Notes under the pieces: generated by a model
What the model saw: only the letters and a program-made list of their open reading frames with translations
The model's database searches: none
Told to the model about the DNA's origin: nothing
In this document: one piece after another, positions 45,180-56,817 of the stretch
Layout: each line of letters opens with the position of its first letter
Numbering within the stretch: the first letter of the stretch is position 1
NCBI RefSeq assembly: GCF_905475465.1
Contig: NC_062252.1
Coordinates: 10,850,001-10,914,000 of the forward strand
Reading direction: 5' to 3'
DNA: 64,000 nucleotides
DNA from: Pieris napi
Taxonomy: Eukaryota; Arthropoda; Insecta; Lepidoptera; Pieridae
Made by a program: the position numbers and the translations under genes

Positions 45180-45515
45180 CAAGTAGTAACCACAAGATTT
45201 CGTATAGGGCATACTAGTTGACCGCTGTCTTTTGGGTCTAGCGGCCCGTGACGAGCAACTTTGGGACAGTAGATCAAGTGACGCAAGTGGAAATGGACAG
45301 GCCATACAGTCTGAAGAGAATCCAATCAAATCCTCAAGCAGGCGCATAATGATGCAAGGAAAGCGGAAGCGTGGCCGTCCCAAACAACGTCATCATCACA
45401 ATCTGATGTTAAGTGATACCGCTGTCCATGGGCATTCTCAATGCCAGAGGGCTCGCGAGTGGGAGAAAACCCTAAGTCAAATTTCTCAAGGCTATATGCA
45501 CGGATATGGATAAAG
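45180..45515 (+). pseudogene. Retroelement scrap fused to antisense LINE-A tail
   Basis: RIMMQGKRKRGRPKQR (45340-45390) is the RTE-type C-terminal motif. Directly after it, GATGTTAAGTGATACCGC to GAGGGCTCGCGAG (45402-45462) is antisense LINE-A. The 93-codon ORF is thus a chance fusion. Confidence 0.5.
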
Positions 45516-45604
45516 CTCTACCAGTTTTTATTTTTTTATTTTACTTTATATAATCTATTTCTAATAACTGTAACATAAATTGTACAATTTTTTTTTTGTA
45601 TAAT

Positions 45605-45925
45605 ACTCGTATATACGAGGCGTGTATTTAAAGTAAGGTCTCCATTTTTTTTTTTCACATTAAATAACATGTATTTACAAAGTTTAATACATTGCTGTAA
45701 AGCTTGAAATCTAAGCTATTTTTTTATATAATCGCCATTCACTTCGATGAGTTTCTTCATTCGTACGACAAACTTTTGTATCCCCTCCTCGAACCATGAT
45801 CCCACCGCCTCGCGCAGGAACGAAATGAAACCCCGGAGCACAAAGTGAAACGTGTCCAATGTGTCCAAGACTTTCTCGCCAGATTTGAAGAGGAAGGGGA
45901 AGAATTTCAATGTCTGAATCAATGT
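45605..45925 (-). pseudogene. Mariner-like transposase C-terminus and end sequence
   Basis: SWFEEGIQKFVVRMKKLIE and VNGDYIKK fit the end of mariner-type (DD34D group) transposases (..GI.KL..R..KC....GDY.EK). Downstream, TATACGAGGCGTGTATTTAAAG looks like its terminal repeat. The catalytic part is absent. Confidence 0.5.
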
Positions 45926-46929
45926 TTGAAGAATCTCCTGAAAAGTTAATTTGAATGTTAAAAATGGTTACTTACGTTAACCTTCCTGTTCAACACTGTA
46001 CTAGCAACGGAAATAAAAGTAAGCATCTGCTTAACTGAAGTTTTTGAACCACGTTATTTTTAACAGATTTAAGCAAAAAGTTTCTTCTTAAGAACCAAAC
46101 CATAGTCCCATTTGAATTGAATAGTTTACACTACGCTTGTCTTTAACTAGCACTAAAACTATCACGAATACTTGTATTGCAATTAGTTGAATATATTTGA
46201 TATTCGATTTCCATATCAAACTGAAAATACATTTTGATTAGCATTTTTATAACTCCGATGTCCGATTGCTATTAAAATGGGCTTTTGACCGCGGTATTGG
46301 GTGTGAAATTAAGCAATTTATTGTGCTAATTTAAAAAGCCACTTTATTTTCAACAAATTGTATGAGATTTTATGTTATTCACGGTTTGTTTGGGGTTTAT
46401 ATTTATCTGAATTCATGCCGTTTGAATAGAGCCTTGTGGATTATACTCGTACATTTTAAGCCGAGTTACGAATAGATTCTAAAGTCAATGAACTATCTGT
46501 ATCAGATTAGATCGATCTAGATATATTTTATAATGGTAATTCTGAGATCCTAAAATTAGTCATCATAAAAACCTCATAATCTTATATAAATGATTTAACA
46601 ATATACTTAGAAAAGATTAATAGAAAGGTTTTCTTTTAATTTTATAAAAATAGCTTTATAATACTTTAGTAGAAATTTGGTCATACATAAGCTGTAAATA
46701 CATAAATATATAAATAAATTTGAAAGACTTCGTCTCAAACATTTTGAATTCGGTTAAGGCTTTTTTAAATAAGGTTTTATCTTTCACTGCTATGACACTA
46801 CATGACATAGCTACCTATTATGCTAACATATGCATCACCCATGCTGCAACGACCAACATAAGAGATAGAGGGTCTATATACTTGTATAGTATACCTAGTT
46901 TTTTAAAGACCCGTAGATTTTAAACCTGA
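45926..46929. other. AT-rich DNA, nothing recognised
   Basis: No supported feature; the ORF at 46720 has no domain. Confidence 0.45.
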
Positions 46930-47110
46930 CAATATATCTGATTTGCCGTCGATTTGTAGGACTAAGGCATACCGGTTTTCTTCCACAGTACGGGTAAGGG
47001 TATTGGACACAAAAAGAGTAGACGTTCCGCTTCATTCCTTCTGGATCACCTGCATTCACTGGCTCGATCCTATGATCAAAGAATGCAGAGCTGGGTGTAA
47101 GATTATGCGG
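46930..47110 (-). repeat. SINE-1, decayed
   Basis: TTGCCGTCGATTTGTAGG, CATACCGGTTTTCTTCC and TGGCTCGATCCTATG keep the SINE-1 order. Confidence 0.45.
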
Positions 47111-47184
47111 GGCTTTTGAAATGTTTGTATGCAAAAATATGTTTATGTTTGTATACTTTCTGTTAGATAAGATTTAATGATGGA

Positions 47185-47372
47185 TGTCCGTGGTTTATAA
47201 AAACATCGGAGATTCATGAGCACCTCAAAATCAGGACTGTCAAAGGGGAGACCTGGAGTATGAAATACAGAAAAAGGCTAGAAAAGCTTGCCACGCAACT
47301 AACCATACCGGACCTAATAAATAGGCTTAAAAGGCGACAAATCCTAGGTCTTGATAGACACGGTTGAAAGAG
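47185..47372 (+). pseudogene. Jockey-clade ORF2 C-terminus
   Basis: WFIKTSEIHEHLKIRTVKGE, YRKRLEKLATQLT and RLKRRQILGLD match the end of insect Jockey-type ORF2 proteins (N..IH.DL...V...I......Y..RL..H.N.LA..L). One stop after DRHG; 5'-truncated. Confidence 0.65.
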
Positions 47373-48160
47373 AGGAGCAGTCTCGATGGAGATTTAAACG
47401 CTTAACAGCTCTCAACACATCTGCTCATAGTCTAGCTGACTGATTGCAAGATAAAAACTTATATAAAAAAAAAAATGTTTGTATACTAAAAATCTATTTA
47501 TGAAAATGAGATCGTCTATATTTTTGAAGTGATTAGGATCATTTACGTATTCGTCAAATTTACAAAAAGTTTTATTAATTAATTTACCTTTATTGTTCGT
47601 TGTTCGTAACACTATTGGTACATTGATCGCACGATATTAAGGAAGATTCGTACGCCTAAAAAATACTTCAATAGACTGCTTTTGCTGTGCTGGCAAAACT
47701 GTACTAATAAACATATTTAATTAAGTTACATAACCAAAAGACAATGTATCTCTTAGGTAACACACTTTGCTACAATCTTACTTCTCTACTTTCCTAACGA
47801 TTTGTCATTTAAGTCTCCATCTGAGAGACACGAGAAAACAATAATTACAGTGAAAAGTGCAAAATGTACATTTTTAATGACTCCGCAGTGTAATTTGGTA
47901 GCACGCCAAAAAAGAATTTATTCTCATTGCTCCGTATTGTTAAGTCGTGGGATTTACCGGACCGTTGCTACTGAGACCCTTATTTATCGTAGGCATTTCT
48001 AGGGCCTTTAGTTTTTCCCTATAAACTATACAACTTGGTAACTTTTATTGTTATACAAATTTGTGAACAAGCGTTCCTTCTCGCTTGTTCACAAATTCTG
48101 CAATTCTGCAATTATACATATACTAATCACGTACAATTTTAAAATTTAAAATTAGTATTA
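47373..48160. other. AT-rich DNA, nothing recognised
   Basis: No gene. AACAAGCG...CGCTTGTT inverted repeat near 48060-48090 (GTGAACAAGCG / CGCTTGTTCAC). Confidence 0.45.
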
Positions 48161-48362
48161 ATAACTTTGGAGTAGAGAGACTTTTGGCCGTGGGGTTCAA
48201 GTGCCCAGGCGCTAATTAAAGATTTAAGTTGGCACCTGGTAGATAGAACCGGTGACGTTAGAGCTGGTGCTTTCTTCGCTCATCGACTAACTATAGCAAT
48301 ACAGCGAGGAAATGCTGCCAGCGTTAAAGGTACACTGCCACAGGGACCAATCTTTTTAATTT
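48161..48362 (+). repeat. Rep-1, best-preserved copy
   Basis: TTTGGAGTAGAGAGAC, CGTGGGGTTCAAGTGCCC, GATTTAAGTTGGCACCTGG, AGAGCTGGTGCTTTCTTC, GCAATACAGCGAGGAAATGC, CAGCGTTAAAGGTACACTGC. Aligned copies suggest a peptide AFLAQRISIAIQRGNAAS-like, so Rep-1 may be a retroelement coding end. Confidence 0.8.
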
Positions 48363-48969
48363 TATATTTATGTACTTTTAATTATAATTACTATGTAGGT
48401 TAATAATTCAAGTAATAAAATATCGATTCTAAATTATAATAATTAGAAGCTGTTACCAACCACTTGTTGGCAAGCTTTTTAAACCACATTGATAATATTT
48501 TATTTCTGATATATTCTTTATAGAACAGGCAAATGAGCAGGATCTTCTGATGTAAGTGGTACCGCTGGAAATAGACACATTGTAAGTGTTCTGTAACCTA
48601 AAAAAAATCTTTATACCAGACCACTTCTAAGCTAAATCCTTGATATAAAGATTCCAATATTCAAATATTTTTCATTCGTAAGTTCAAAACTAGTGTTAAA
48701 CTTGGCAAAGTTACCAAGTTCTCGCCAAAAATCACACCTGCCCTCGATCGAATCCCGTCTTCCATTTGCATATCAACTTAAGGTGTGACTTAGCAAACGT
48801 ATGTAGCGACCAAATACTTTCCGTTGAGTTTATAGTTAAAACTAAACGTTGGAGATTATAGAAAAGTGTTATAATATGTGACATTATTTATCATTGTGAG
48901 TAAGGTGTATTTAAACCACGAATATATTATTAAACTATTCATTTTTAATATTTTTTACACGCTTTATAT
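48363..48969. other. AT-rich DNA with a LINE-A scrap
   Basis: CAGGCAAATGAGCAGGATC, TGATGTAAGTGGTACCGC near 48525-48565 is a small antisense LINE-A tail piece; the rest is unassigned. Confidence 0.45.
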
Positions 48970-49445
48970 TAGCTTCACCTGTATGTATGTAACCGACTCC
49001 TTCGGACTCGATTTTGACCCACTTTTAACGGAAAGATTTAATTCAAACTTTGCGCACATGTCAAAGATCGATGACAATGCAATAATCCGAAAAAAAAATG
49101 AAAAAATTTAACTAAAAAATAAATAATAGTTAAAAAAAACTAAAAAACACGCTCTTAAAGCACATCAAACTAAAAAGAGAAAAATTATTACTAATTTAGG
49201 CTGAAAATGGTAATGAACAAAAAATACTGGTAATATTGTGAAAAAGCGTGGGGCGCTCTGTGCCATATTTTTCGTCTATCGAAGTTTTTTTTAACTATTA
49301 TTTATTTTATATTTTAATCTGTGCATGCAGTTTACTCTACTATACTTCTTGGCCACGAATCCCAGGCTAGCTATGATTGTGTCGTGTTTGTAAAAATATA
49401 TTTTGTCTATGAAACAGGCATCGAAATTTATACCCCACGCTTTAA
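48970..49445. repeat. Inverted-repeat region
   Basis: AAATAAATAATAGTTAAAAAA (49119-49139) and TTTTTTAACTATTATTTATTT (49286-49306) are inverted copies. Flanked by GTAACCGACTCCTTCGGAC at left. Looks like a foldback or MITE; ends not found. Confidence 0.4.
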
Positions 49446-49654
49446 TGGAGTACTTCTAATAATATATTGTCTTGTTGGTGTGAGAAAAACAGTTAACTTA
49501 TGTTTGTGTCTAAACGTGTTGTCTATTTTTAATTATGTGGAAAATCCATTTAAGAATATTATAAAAAAAAGGTACCGATATTACTAGCAATATATCAAAA
49601 CGCTATTTTACGTTGAGTGTATTACGTTAGAAAGTATTATAATACTATAAATAC

Positions 49655-49850
49655 ATCCCTGAGGTCGTAGGTTCAATTTCCCGCTGTGCCCCAAAAGACT
49701 TCCTATCTAACACTCGCTCTAACGGTGAAGGAAAACATAGAAGACAGAACGGAAGACCAAGGCTAATTACCTACTTATCTATGAAGAAAAATGATCAAAC
49801 AATGGATGTAATCTTAGGCCAAGACATATAGGACATTGTAGGCCACTGAA
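49655..49850 (+). repeat. SINE-1, diverged
   Basis: CCTGAGGTCGTAGGTTC, CTCTAACGGTGAAGGAAAAC, GCTAATTACCTACTTATC. Head missing. Confidence 0.7.
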
Positions 49851-50121
49851 TTATTATTATTCAAACCGCTTATGGCTCTTAATGTAACCACTACCGTACT
49901 TCACGAAGACTGAAACTGATTCTAAGAAAAGATTCGTTAATGTTCAAACGTTTAACTATTCTAGATATTCTAAAGGATTTCTTAATGATATTCAGGATTT
50001 TAACTTTGTATCACATGTTAACTAGTATTTATTTCCAACACACAAATACAGTATTTATCTTAGATAGTAATAATCATAATAGTCAAAAAAATATAAACAG
50101 AAACTTAAAACAATACTAAAA

Positions 50122-50205
50122 GTTTGGTCCCGTGGCAGTGTACCTTTAACGCTGGCAGCATTTCCTCGCTGTATTGCGATACTTATTCGTTGAGCGAGAA
50201 AAGCT
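50122..50205 (-). repeat. Rep-1 fragment, only reversed copy
   Basis: TGGTCCCGTGGCAGTGTACC, TTAACGCTGGCAGCATTTCC, TCGCTGTATTGCG. Minus-strand frame reads AFLAQRISIAIQRGNAAS without a stop. Confidence 0.8.
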
Positions 50206-50224
50206 CGAGTGAAAAGCAAGAGTG

Positions 50225-50355
50225 GTTGTTTATTTATATATCTATCTATAATATGTATGTATATCCGTTGCCTAGTACCCATAACACAAGCTTCACCAGC
50301 TTAGCATGGGACTAGGTCAATTGGTGTGAATTGTCTTAAAAAAAAAAAAAAAATT
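50225..50355 (+). repeat. SINE-2, 5'-truncated
   Basis: ATATGTATGTATATCCGTTG, AAGCTTCACCAGCTTAGC, GGTGTGAATTGTC and a pure A tail; nearly identical to 9780-9905. Confidence 0.85.
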
Positions 50356-50359
50356 TTTA

Positions 50360-50499
50360 GACAATTTTTTTATTTTTATTTTTTATGATACAGCATTAAA
50401 AAATACATACAAGCCCTAATTTTCACCCCTCTACGATCAACCCCTATTTTTTATTATAAATGATAAACATGGCAAAACTACGTTTGTCGGATCAGCTAG
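50360..50499 (+). mobile_element. Helitron 3' half
   Basis: ATGATACAGCATTAAAAAAT, TCTACGATCAACCCC, CGGATCAGCTAG before T. It abuts the SINE-2 A-tail. Confidence 0.72.
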
Positions 50500-50799
50500 T
50501 ACTCATATAAAATTGTGTTGATAAGTTATACTAAATCAAATAAAATAAAAATATATTTGTTAGTAAACAATTTACAATACTCCAGATGAATTAATTACCT
50601 ATATGATCTTAATTAATTATATGTAATGTTCCAAAAGTTTGTTGGCCAATTCTCGTAGACCAGGGACTGCAAACTAAGTTGATAAGCGTTGTTTAAAAAT
50701 CATCTTTGTAATGATTTTACGTGAGATTTGCTTTTTTAACATTTCATTAGACTCTCCTTTAATTTTGACGAGATTGATTTCACTATTCCCAACCGTCAG

Positions 50800-50930
50800 C
50801 CGGTTTGAAGTATGCGAATCTTAAACCTCATGTCGTGCGTTCGAATCTTGCCTGATCACTTGTTCGAACAGTGAAGACAAGCACAAGGAAACCGGTATGT
50901 TTTACACCCAAAATTATATTGGGTCTTATG
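50800..50930 (+). repeat. SINE-1, decayed
   Basis: GTGCGTTCGAATCTTGCC (B box) and CAAGGAAACCGGTATG remain recognisable. Confidence 0.4.
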
Positions 50931-51021
50931 AGATAATAATCATTATTAAGTACTTATTAAGTACTTAATAATAGTAGTAGTTAGTAGTACGTAATAGTTA
51001 TTAAGCACTAGATTTATTTCA

Positions 51022-52143
51022 ATGTTTAAATGCTTCAATTTAGTAAACCAATTCTCTGAACCAACAAGAATCACCTCCCATTCAGCAACTTGTTTAGATA
51101 ACATATTTTCGAGTGACAAACCTATTTCTAAATCAGTAATAACAAACCTTACTTCTGACCATTGTGGTCTGATAGTTGGCTTCTCTGACAAATTATTTGA
51201 TGAAGCCAAGCACGTTAAGTATCGCCCCATCACAAAAAGTCGCATCGAAAGTTTTAGGCAAAGTATTAATTCTAAGGTTTGTGCAATAGATTACTCTGTT
51301 CTAAATAATTCGGAAAGTCAATACAAAAGATTGTTTAATGTTATTCAAAATGAGTTTGATAGTATTTACCCATTAAAGAATGTAAAGTGCAACAAAAAAA
51401 TCAAGTTTGATGACTGGGCCACGAGTGGTATTTTTAAGAGTAGGAATAGGCTTTATGAATTATATGCATTAAGAAAATATAATCACAACGCAGTGTTTAT
51501 GGAATATGTCAGAAATTATTCCAAAACTTTTAGGAAAGTTTGCAAATATACAAAAGCATTGCATATACGTGAGAAAATTAAGAATTCAAGTAATAAAATC
51601 AAAACTACTTGGAATGTTATAAATCGAGAAACAGGAAACATTAAATCCCGTAATAATTCATTCTTTTTAAAGGTAGATGATAAGATTATTGTTGAAAGCT
51701 CAGAGATTGCTGGTATTTTTGAAGATTTCTTTACAAACATACCTGTAATTACTACATCTTCTCTAAATTCCTCTCCCAAAGAGGCTATTAGTTTTCTTAA
51801 AAGTCACGTACCGGAATGCAAAATAAATTTTCAGTTTAAGCACGTTAGCGCTGGTGATGTAGTTAAAACTTTTAAATCTTTAAAATTAAAACATTCTGGA
51901 GACTTGTGGGATGTTTCTGTACGTATTATTAAGGACATTATAGATATTATTGCCCCAGATCTTGCATATATTTTTAACAATTGTATTGATGAAGGAAGTT
52001 TCCCAGATTTAATGAAGCATAGTAAAATAATACCTTTATTTAAATCTGGATGCAGGACAGATCCTACTAATTTTAGACCCATCTCAATATTGCCAACTTT
52101 AAGTAAAGTTTTTGAAAAAATTATACTAGAACAATTAATTACA
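51022..52143 (+). pseudogene. LINE-C endonuclease end and RT start
   Basis: Apurinic-type endonuclease C-terminus: FSEPTRITSHSATCLDNIF (residues 11-29) and SDHCGLIVGF (45-54, catalytic SDH). After a linker, RT begins: HSKIIPLFKSG near residue 332 and NFRPISILPTLSKVFEKI near 349-366 (RT fingers). The frame then runs into the inserted LINE-B tail at 52144 and stops at 52191. It is in the same coordinate frame as the second half. Confidence 0.85.
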
Positions 52144-53043
52144 AATTCAAATTCAAATTCAAATTCAAAAATCATTTATTCACGTAGGTAACACAATGTA
52201 CACTTGTGATTCGTCATTAAAGAAATAAATATTAATGCTTCTAATTTTACATTTACTGCCAGTTCTCAAATCAAGGGCGTAGAACGGAAGAGAAGAACTG
52301 GCAATAAACTCTCCGCCACTCTTTTTAATCGCCATGTTTTTTTTTTTTTTTTTTACACAACGTTTGTAAGGAGCTGCAACCATTACACCATGTTCCACAT
52401 GACATTTTAAGTAATTAATAATAAGAACATAAATAAAAACAAAGACTTGTCCCCTATCAGCAGGAGGCATGGTGAAATAGGAGCACGCACTTACATTCTC
52501 GTGGGAACAACACGCAAACACATAGTCGAAATAATTAACATCACCGCATACACGAATTCAAGTACGACCAGTCACCACAAGCAGCACCCGTTCACGAGTA
52601 TGACGCATGGCCAGCCATTAGATAGACATTTAAGCGAGCATGACGATCCTTGAAATGTGGACTTGGCTACATAAGAAAATAATAATAATACTGAAATAAT
52701 TGGATACCACATGGATCACGGTTTGTTCCCACTTTACATTAAAACAGTCGTGGATGTTGACGATCGCCCCAGAGTCTGGAAATGCAGCCGAGAGATTCAG
52801 TCGTGTTACCTATAATATATACTGGAGCAACTCATATCCAAGCACTAGGATCGTTTAAATATTCATTTATATTATAATAAGCCTTAGCAAGCAGTTTTAC
52901 TTTAATGTACGATTTAAATTTATTTATTGACAACGCTTGTATCTCACTAGGGATTTTGTTGAAAAAACGTATACAATTGCCTTGGAAAGAATTACTCGTT
53001 TTATGCAGCCTTCTGGTTGGTGCGCAAATTTTGTCTTTATACA
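52144..53043 (-). mobile_element. LINE-B copy nested antisense in LINE-C
   Basis: 900 bp, 5'-truncated, with a (GAATTT)n tail at the left (52144-52170), the LINE-B 3' UTR (52200-52830) and an RT C-terminus at 53044-52832: KICAPTRRLHKTSNSF, FFNKIPSEIQALSINKF, YYNINEYLNDPSAW. Flanks share TACA (52140-52143 / 53040-53043), probably the target duplication. Length is a multiple of three, so flanking frames agree. Confidence 0.85.
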
Positions 53044-54282
53044 TTCTTTAATACAAACAGTCTTCTACACAACGCACAATACGGTTTTACTAAAGGTCGC
53101 TCCACTACCGATGCTGGAATAGCTCTGTTACGACATATATTTGATGCATGGGAGAAAACTCAAAATGTACTGGGAGTTTTCTGCGATTTGTCCAAGGCGT
53201 TTGATTGTGTTGATCATGAGACCCTGCTTTGCAAACTTGACCACTATGGTATAAAAAATGTAGCTCTTTACTTAATAACCTCTTACCTAAGTTGTCGAAC
53301 TCATAAAGTTGATATAAATGGAACTAAATCTTCGGGATCACACATTAAAATGGGAGTCCCGCAAGGATCAATATTGGGACCATTTTTATTTCTTATATAT
53401 ATTAACGATTTGCCTTCTTATGCAAAGCCATTATGTGATATTGTATTGTTTGCTGATGACACGTCCTTGATTTTTAAAGTAAATAGATATAAGACAAATT
53501 TTGACGATGTGAACAATGCACTTTCTGAAATAGTGTGCTGGTTTTCTGCCAATAATTTACAATTAAATGCCACAAAAACAAAATGCATAAGATTTACTTT
53601 ACCTAATGTTAAAACTACAACTATAGAGCTTAAATTGAACAATGAAAAACTAAATTTAGTTGATTCTACGGTATTTCTGGGCATTACAATAGACCAAAAA
53701 CTTCAATGGAGTCAGCATATCACTAAACTTTCTGACAAGCTTAGTTCTGCGGCATACGCTATTAGGAAAATTAGGCAACTCACAGACGAGGAAACTGCCA
53801 GAATAGTATATTTTAGTTACTTTCACAGCGTTATGTCGTATGGAATTCTTTTATGGGGCAAAGCAGCAGATATACAATCTATTTTTATCTTGCAAAAACG
53901 TGCTATTAGGTCAATTTATTGCTTGAAACCAGGCACTTCACTTAGAAATTTGTTCAAGAAAATCGATATTTTGACGGTACCTTCCCAATATATTTACAAC
54001 TGTATCATTTTTGTGCGTAGTAATATTAGTTCTCTTTTAAAGAACAGCGACATTCACAATAGTAATACAAGAAATAAGGGAAAACTTTTCCAGCCGTCTT
54101 ACAGGTTGCAGAAAATAAATACTTCATTTATGGGCCTAAGTATACGCTGCTATAACATGATTCCTAGTGAAATATTGGAACTGCCTTTAAACAGATTCAA
54201 AACACATATAAAAAAAACCTTAATGTGTAAAGGTTACTACACAGTCAATGACTACCTGGAAGATAAAAACGCTTGGCAATAG
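53044..54282 (+). pseudogene. LINE-C reverse transcriptase core and C-terminus
   Basis: Continues RT after the insertion: YGFTKGRSTTDAG, motif A LSKAFDCVDH, motif B GVPQGSILGPFLF, and catalytic motif C LFADDTSL (near 53445-53467). The thumb has LGITIDQKLQWSQHI, and the C-terminus has MIPSEILELPLNRFKTHI and YYTVNDYLEDKNAW. Catalytic residues are all present. The ATG at 53017 is in the nested element, so it is not a real start. Confidence 0.87.
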
Positions 54283-54640
54283 TTCTAATTATATTCTTAT
54301 AATTTGATTTGTTATCTTTGAAGTGTTATGAATATGTGTGTAATGGTGAATGTGGTAAATCACAGAACAGATTATTTTTATTTTTTTTTTACTTATGTAA
54401 CTTTAATGACGTTGTGGTTTATGACATTTTCCTTTGAATAATTGTAATGTAAAGGGAGGGCAAAACTTGCTGAGTTTCTTGCCCGTTCTTCTCATAACAA
54501 GGCCTCCTGGTAGTTTTGCGAACGGATGGCGTAGCCCTGCTCTTTCGTGAATTTTGTAAACGTTGTTGACATTCATAAGCATGCTCTAAGAAGCATCTAA
54601 ATTGAATAAACGTATTTTGATTTTGATTTTGATTGATTAA

Positions 54641-55171
54641 GAAATTTACAAAAAGAGATAGAGGAGTGAGGGAGTAGGGGAACTATATTATTTAATTTTC
54701 TGAATGCCAATATCGTAAAACTCGCATATCTCAAACTCGAAAATCAAAGACACGTGTAGTAAACGAATTATCTACTGAAATACAATAATATATTAAAGAA
54801 TTATGCTATCTTAGGCCAATATATAAGGTGAAGAAAGATCAATATTTGTGGTTCACTATTTTATTGATGGCCATTACAACCGTTTTGCTTATATTATATG
54901 TCTTTGACATGTTTTGTTAGAAGCATCGTAAACATATATTAACACATTTTAGTTTTATGTCAAAAGTAAATTGCATTTAAGCAGAGCTTCACTTAACTAA
55001 GCACTCGAGTTCACGAATGAAATGCAAATATGCAACACGAATAAACGCTGTCACACTTTAATTAATTCCTATATTCTCAACTATTTTACGTTAGAGCTTA
55101 AAGTATTGAATATATTCCCTAAATTCTAAATTCAAATTTTAAATTAATAAAATGCTGATAAATTAATAAAA
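54641..55171. other. AT-rich DNA, nothing recognised
   Basis: No supported feature. Confidence 0.45.
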
Positions 55172-55446
55172 AAAGTCAGTGGCAATCCTTTTTAGGTCCG
55201 GACTTCTGTATATGCGTCATGATCATTTGTTAATCTAATAGGCAAGGAGATCAGCCTCCTGTGCATGACACACGCCGTCGGCTTATTGGGTCTAAAGTCG
55301 GTTTCCTCACGATGTTTTTCTTCACCGTTCGAGCGAATGTTAAATGCGCTCATAGAAAGAAAGTTCATTAGTGTACACACGGGGATCGAACCTACGACCT
55401 CAGGGACAAGAGTCGCATGCTGAAGCCACTAGGCCAACACTGCTGA
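55172..55446 (-). repeat. SINE-1, full length
   Basis: GTCAGTGGCAATCC to GAAGCCACTAGGCCAACACTGC, all landmarks present. The ORF at 55192 is this element. Confidence 0.9.
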
Positions 55447-56817
55447 CACTTACCTTTATATATAACTTAATCAATGGATTTTGTAATTTCTGAGAACGCT
55501 AATTGAAATATAATTATTCTTCTAGTGGTCGCAAAAGTGATGCCACAAAATCTACGCGAGATGTAGGTATTAGCTAGAACTTTATACAAATTCCATACAG
55601 TGAACCTATATAAATTTAGTGAATATAAATATAATATAGATACATATGTTTAAGTACATCAATATGTATGAATAAATATACGATGTAGTATATTTATTTT
55701 TCCTTTGACGATGCCATCTTTATGTAACAATAAAATATATACATAATACCAGCCTAACATAAAATATCGGCGACAACCCAGCAGATACAGACCGACTAAT
55801 CTCTATAAATCCGAACCAAAAATGAGCATTCAACCACAAACTTCTGCTGTTGAAATGAGCGTACATGTTGGCGCGGAAACTTTTCTAAACTTTCGCATAA
55901 ATATGAGGAAAAAATCAACGAGCCAATTAGGGGAGCGATGCCCGTTATGCTCAATTACGTAGCTACATACAGCTGTGGATATTTATTGAACTGCATATTA
56001 ACATTTCTTAAAGGTCGTATCCAAGCGTACATACGAGTACGGGAGCGAGTTTAAAAATTGTTTAATTATAAACAATTTTTCGTTATTCAATTGTTTTTCT
56101 ATTATACAGTGTTTTTAGGCAATAATATTTGTTACTAATAATAAACGCAAAAAACATCGCTGTTAGTTTTATAAGTCGATAAGAACATACTAAAGCTCAT
56201 TTTTGTTATGTACAAAAGAGTAGAAGATACGATATTGTTTAACTGTATAATTATGTTTCCATTCTATATTTCCTTGTCAATATTGGATTCTGTACGCCTT
56301 TGAAAGGGATGTAAATGTTACCTTACTCTTGTTAAATATTTACTGTTGTTTGAGATTAACCCTTTTTCTCATATATATTATATTTATTCGCAACTAAACG
56401 ACGTCCAACTTCAACCAAAACAACTGTTTTACAAAATATGTACAAGCTTCTTTTAATATTCGTTAAAATTTTAGCCAATTTTAGACAAGTATCACCCTCA
56501 TTCAACAACCATCCAGAGACAAACCGCAGGGAACGTAACTTTACTCAACTGATCGATAAATTGTTACAAGCCTCTTGAGAATATCTGATAGCCGTATGTA
56601 TTGTGCATCGATCACTAACGAGTTCCGAAGAGCTAACTAACGCTGAAAGCAGATATACTATGTCAGACCTGTGGTTGCTTTATTGTACTAATGGAAATAG
56701 AAACTGGGATTTTAATGGAATAAGCCAACGTAGGAAACCTTTTCAAAGATATTTTTGAATTGAGACCTGCAAGCACTCGATTGCCGGACTTAAGATACTT
56801 CATAACACTTTAATTGT
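55447..56817. other. AT-rich DNA, nothing recognised
   Basis: No supported gene or repeat in about 1.4 kb, the longest quiet stretch of the right half. Confidence 0.45.

Larger units (their letters stand above)
51010..54640 (+). mobile_element. LINE-C: 5'-truncated LINE with an antisense LINE-B insertion
   Basis: CR1/Jockey-group non-LTR retrotransposon. It starts within the endonuclease domain and ends in a TTTTGATTTTGATTTTGA tail after AATAAACG near 54605. The ORF is open at both sides of a 900-bp insertion (52144-53043) and no other stop is seen, so the copy is young. ORF1 and the endonuclease N-terminus are absent. Confidence 0.87.

Noticed and set aside
53017..53043. ATG at 53017 as the start of the RT gene
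   Set aside because: These bases are antisense LINE-B sequence; the true RT frame starts upstream of the insertion.
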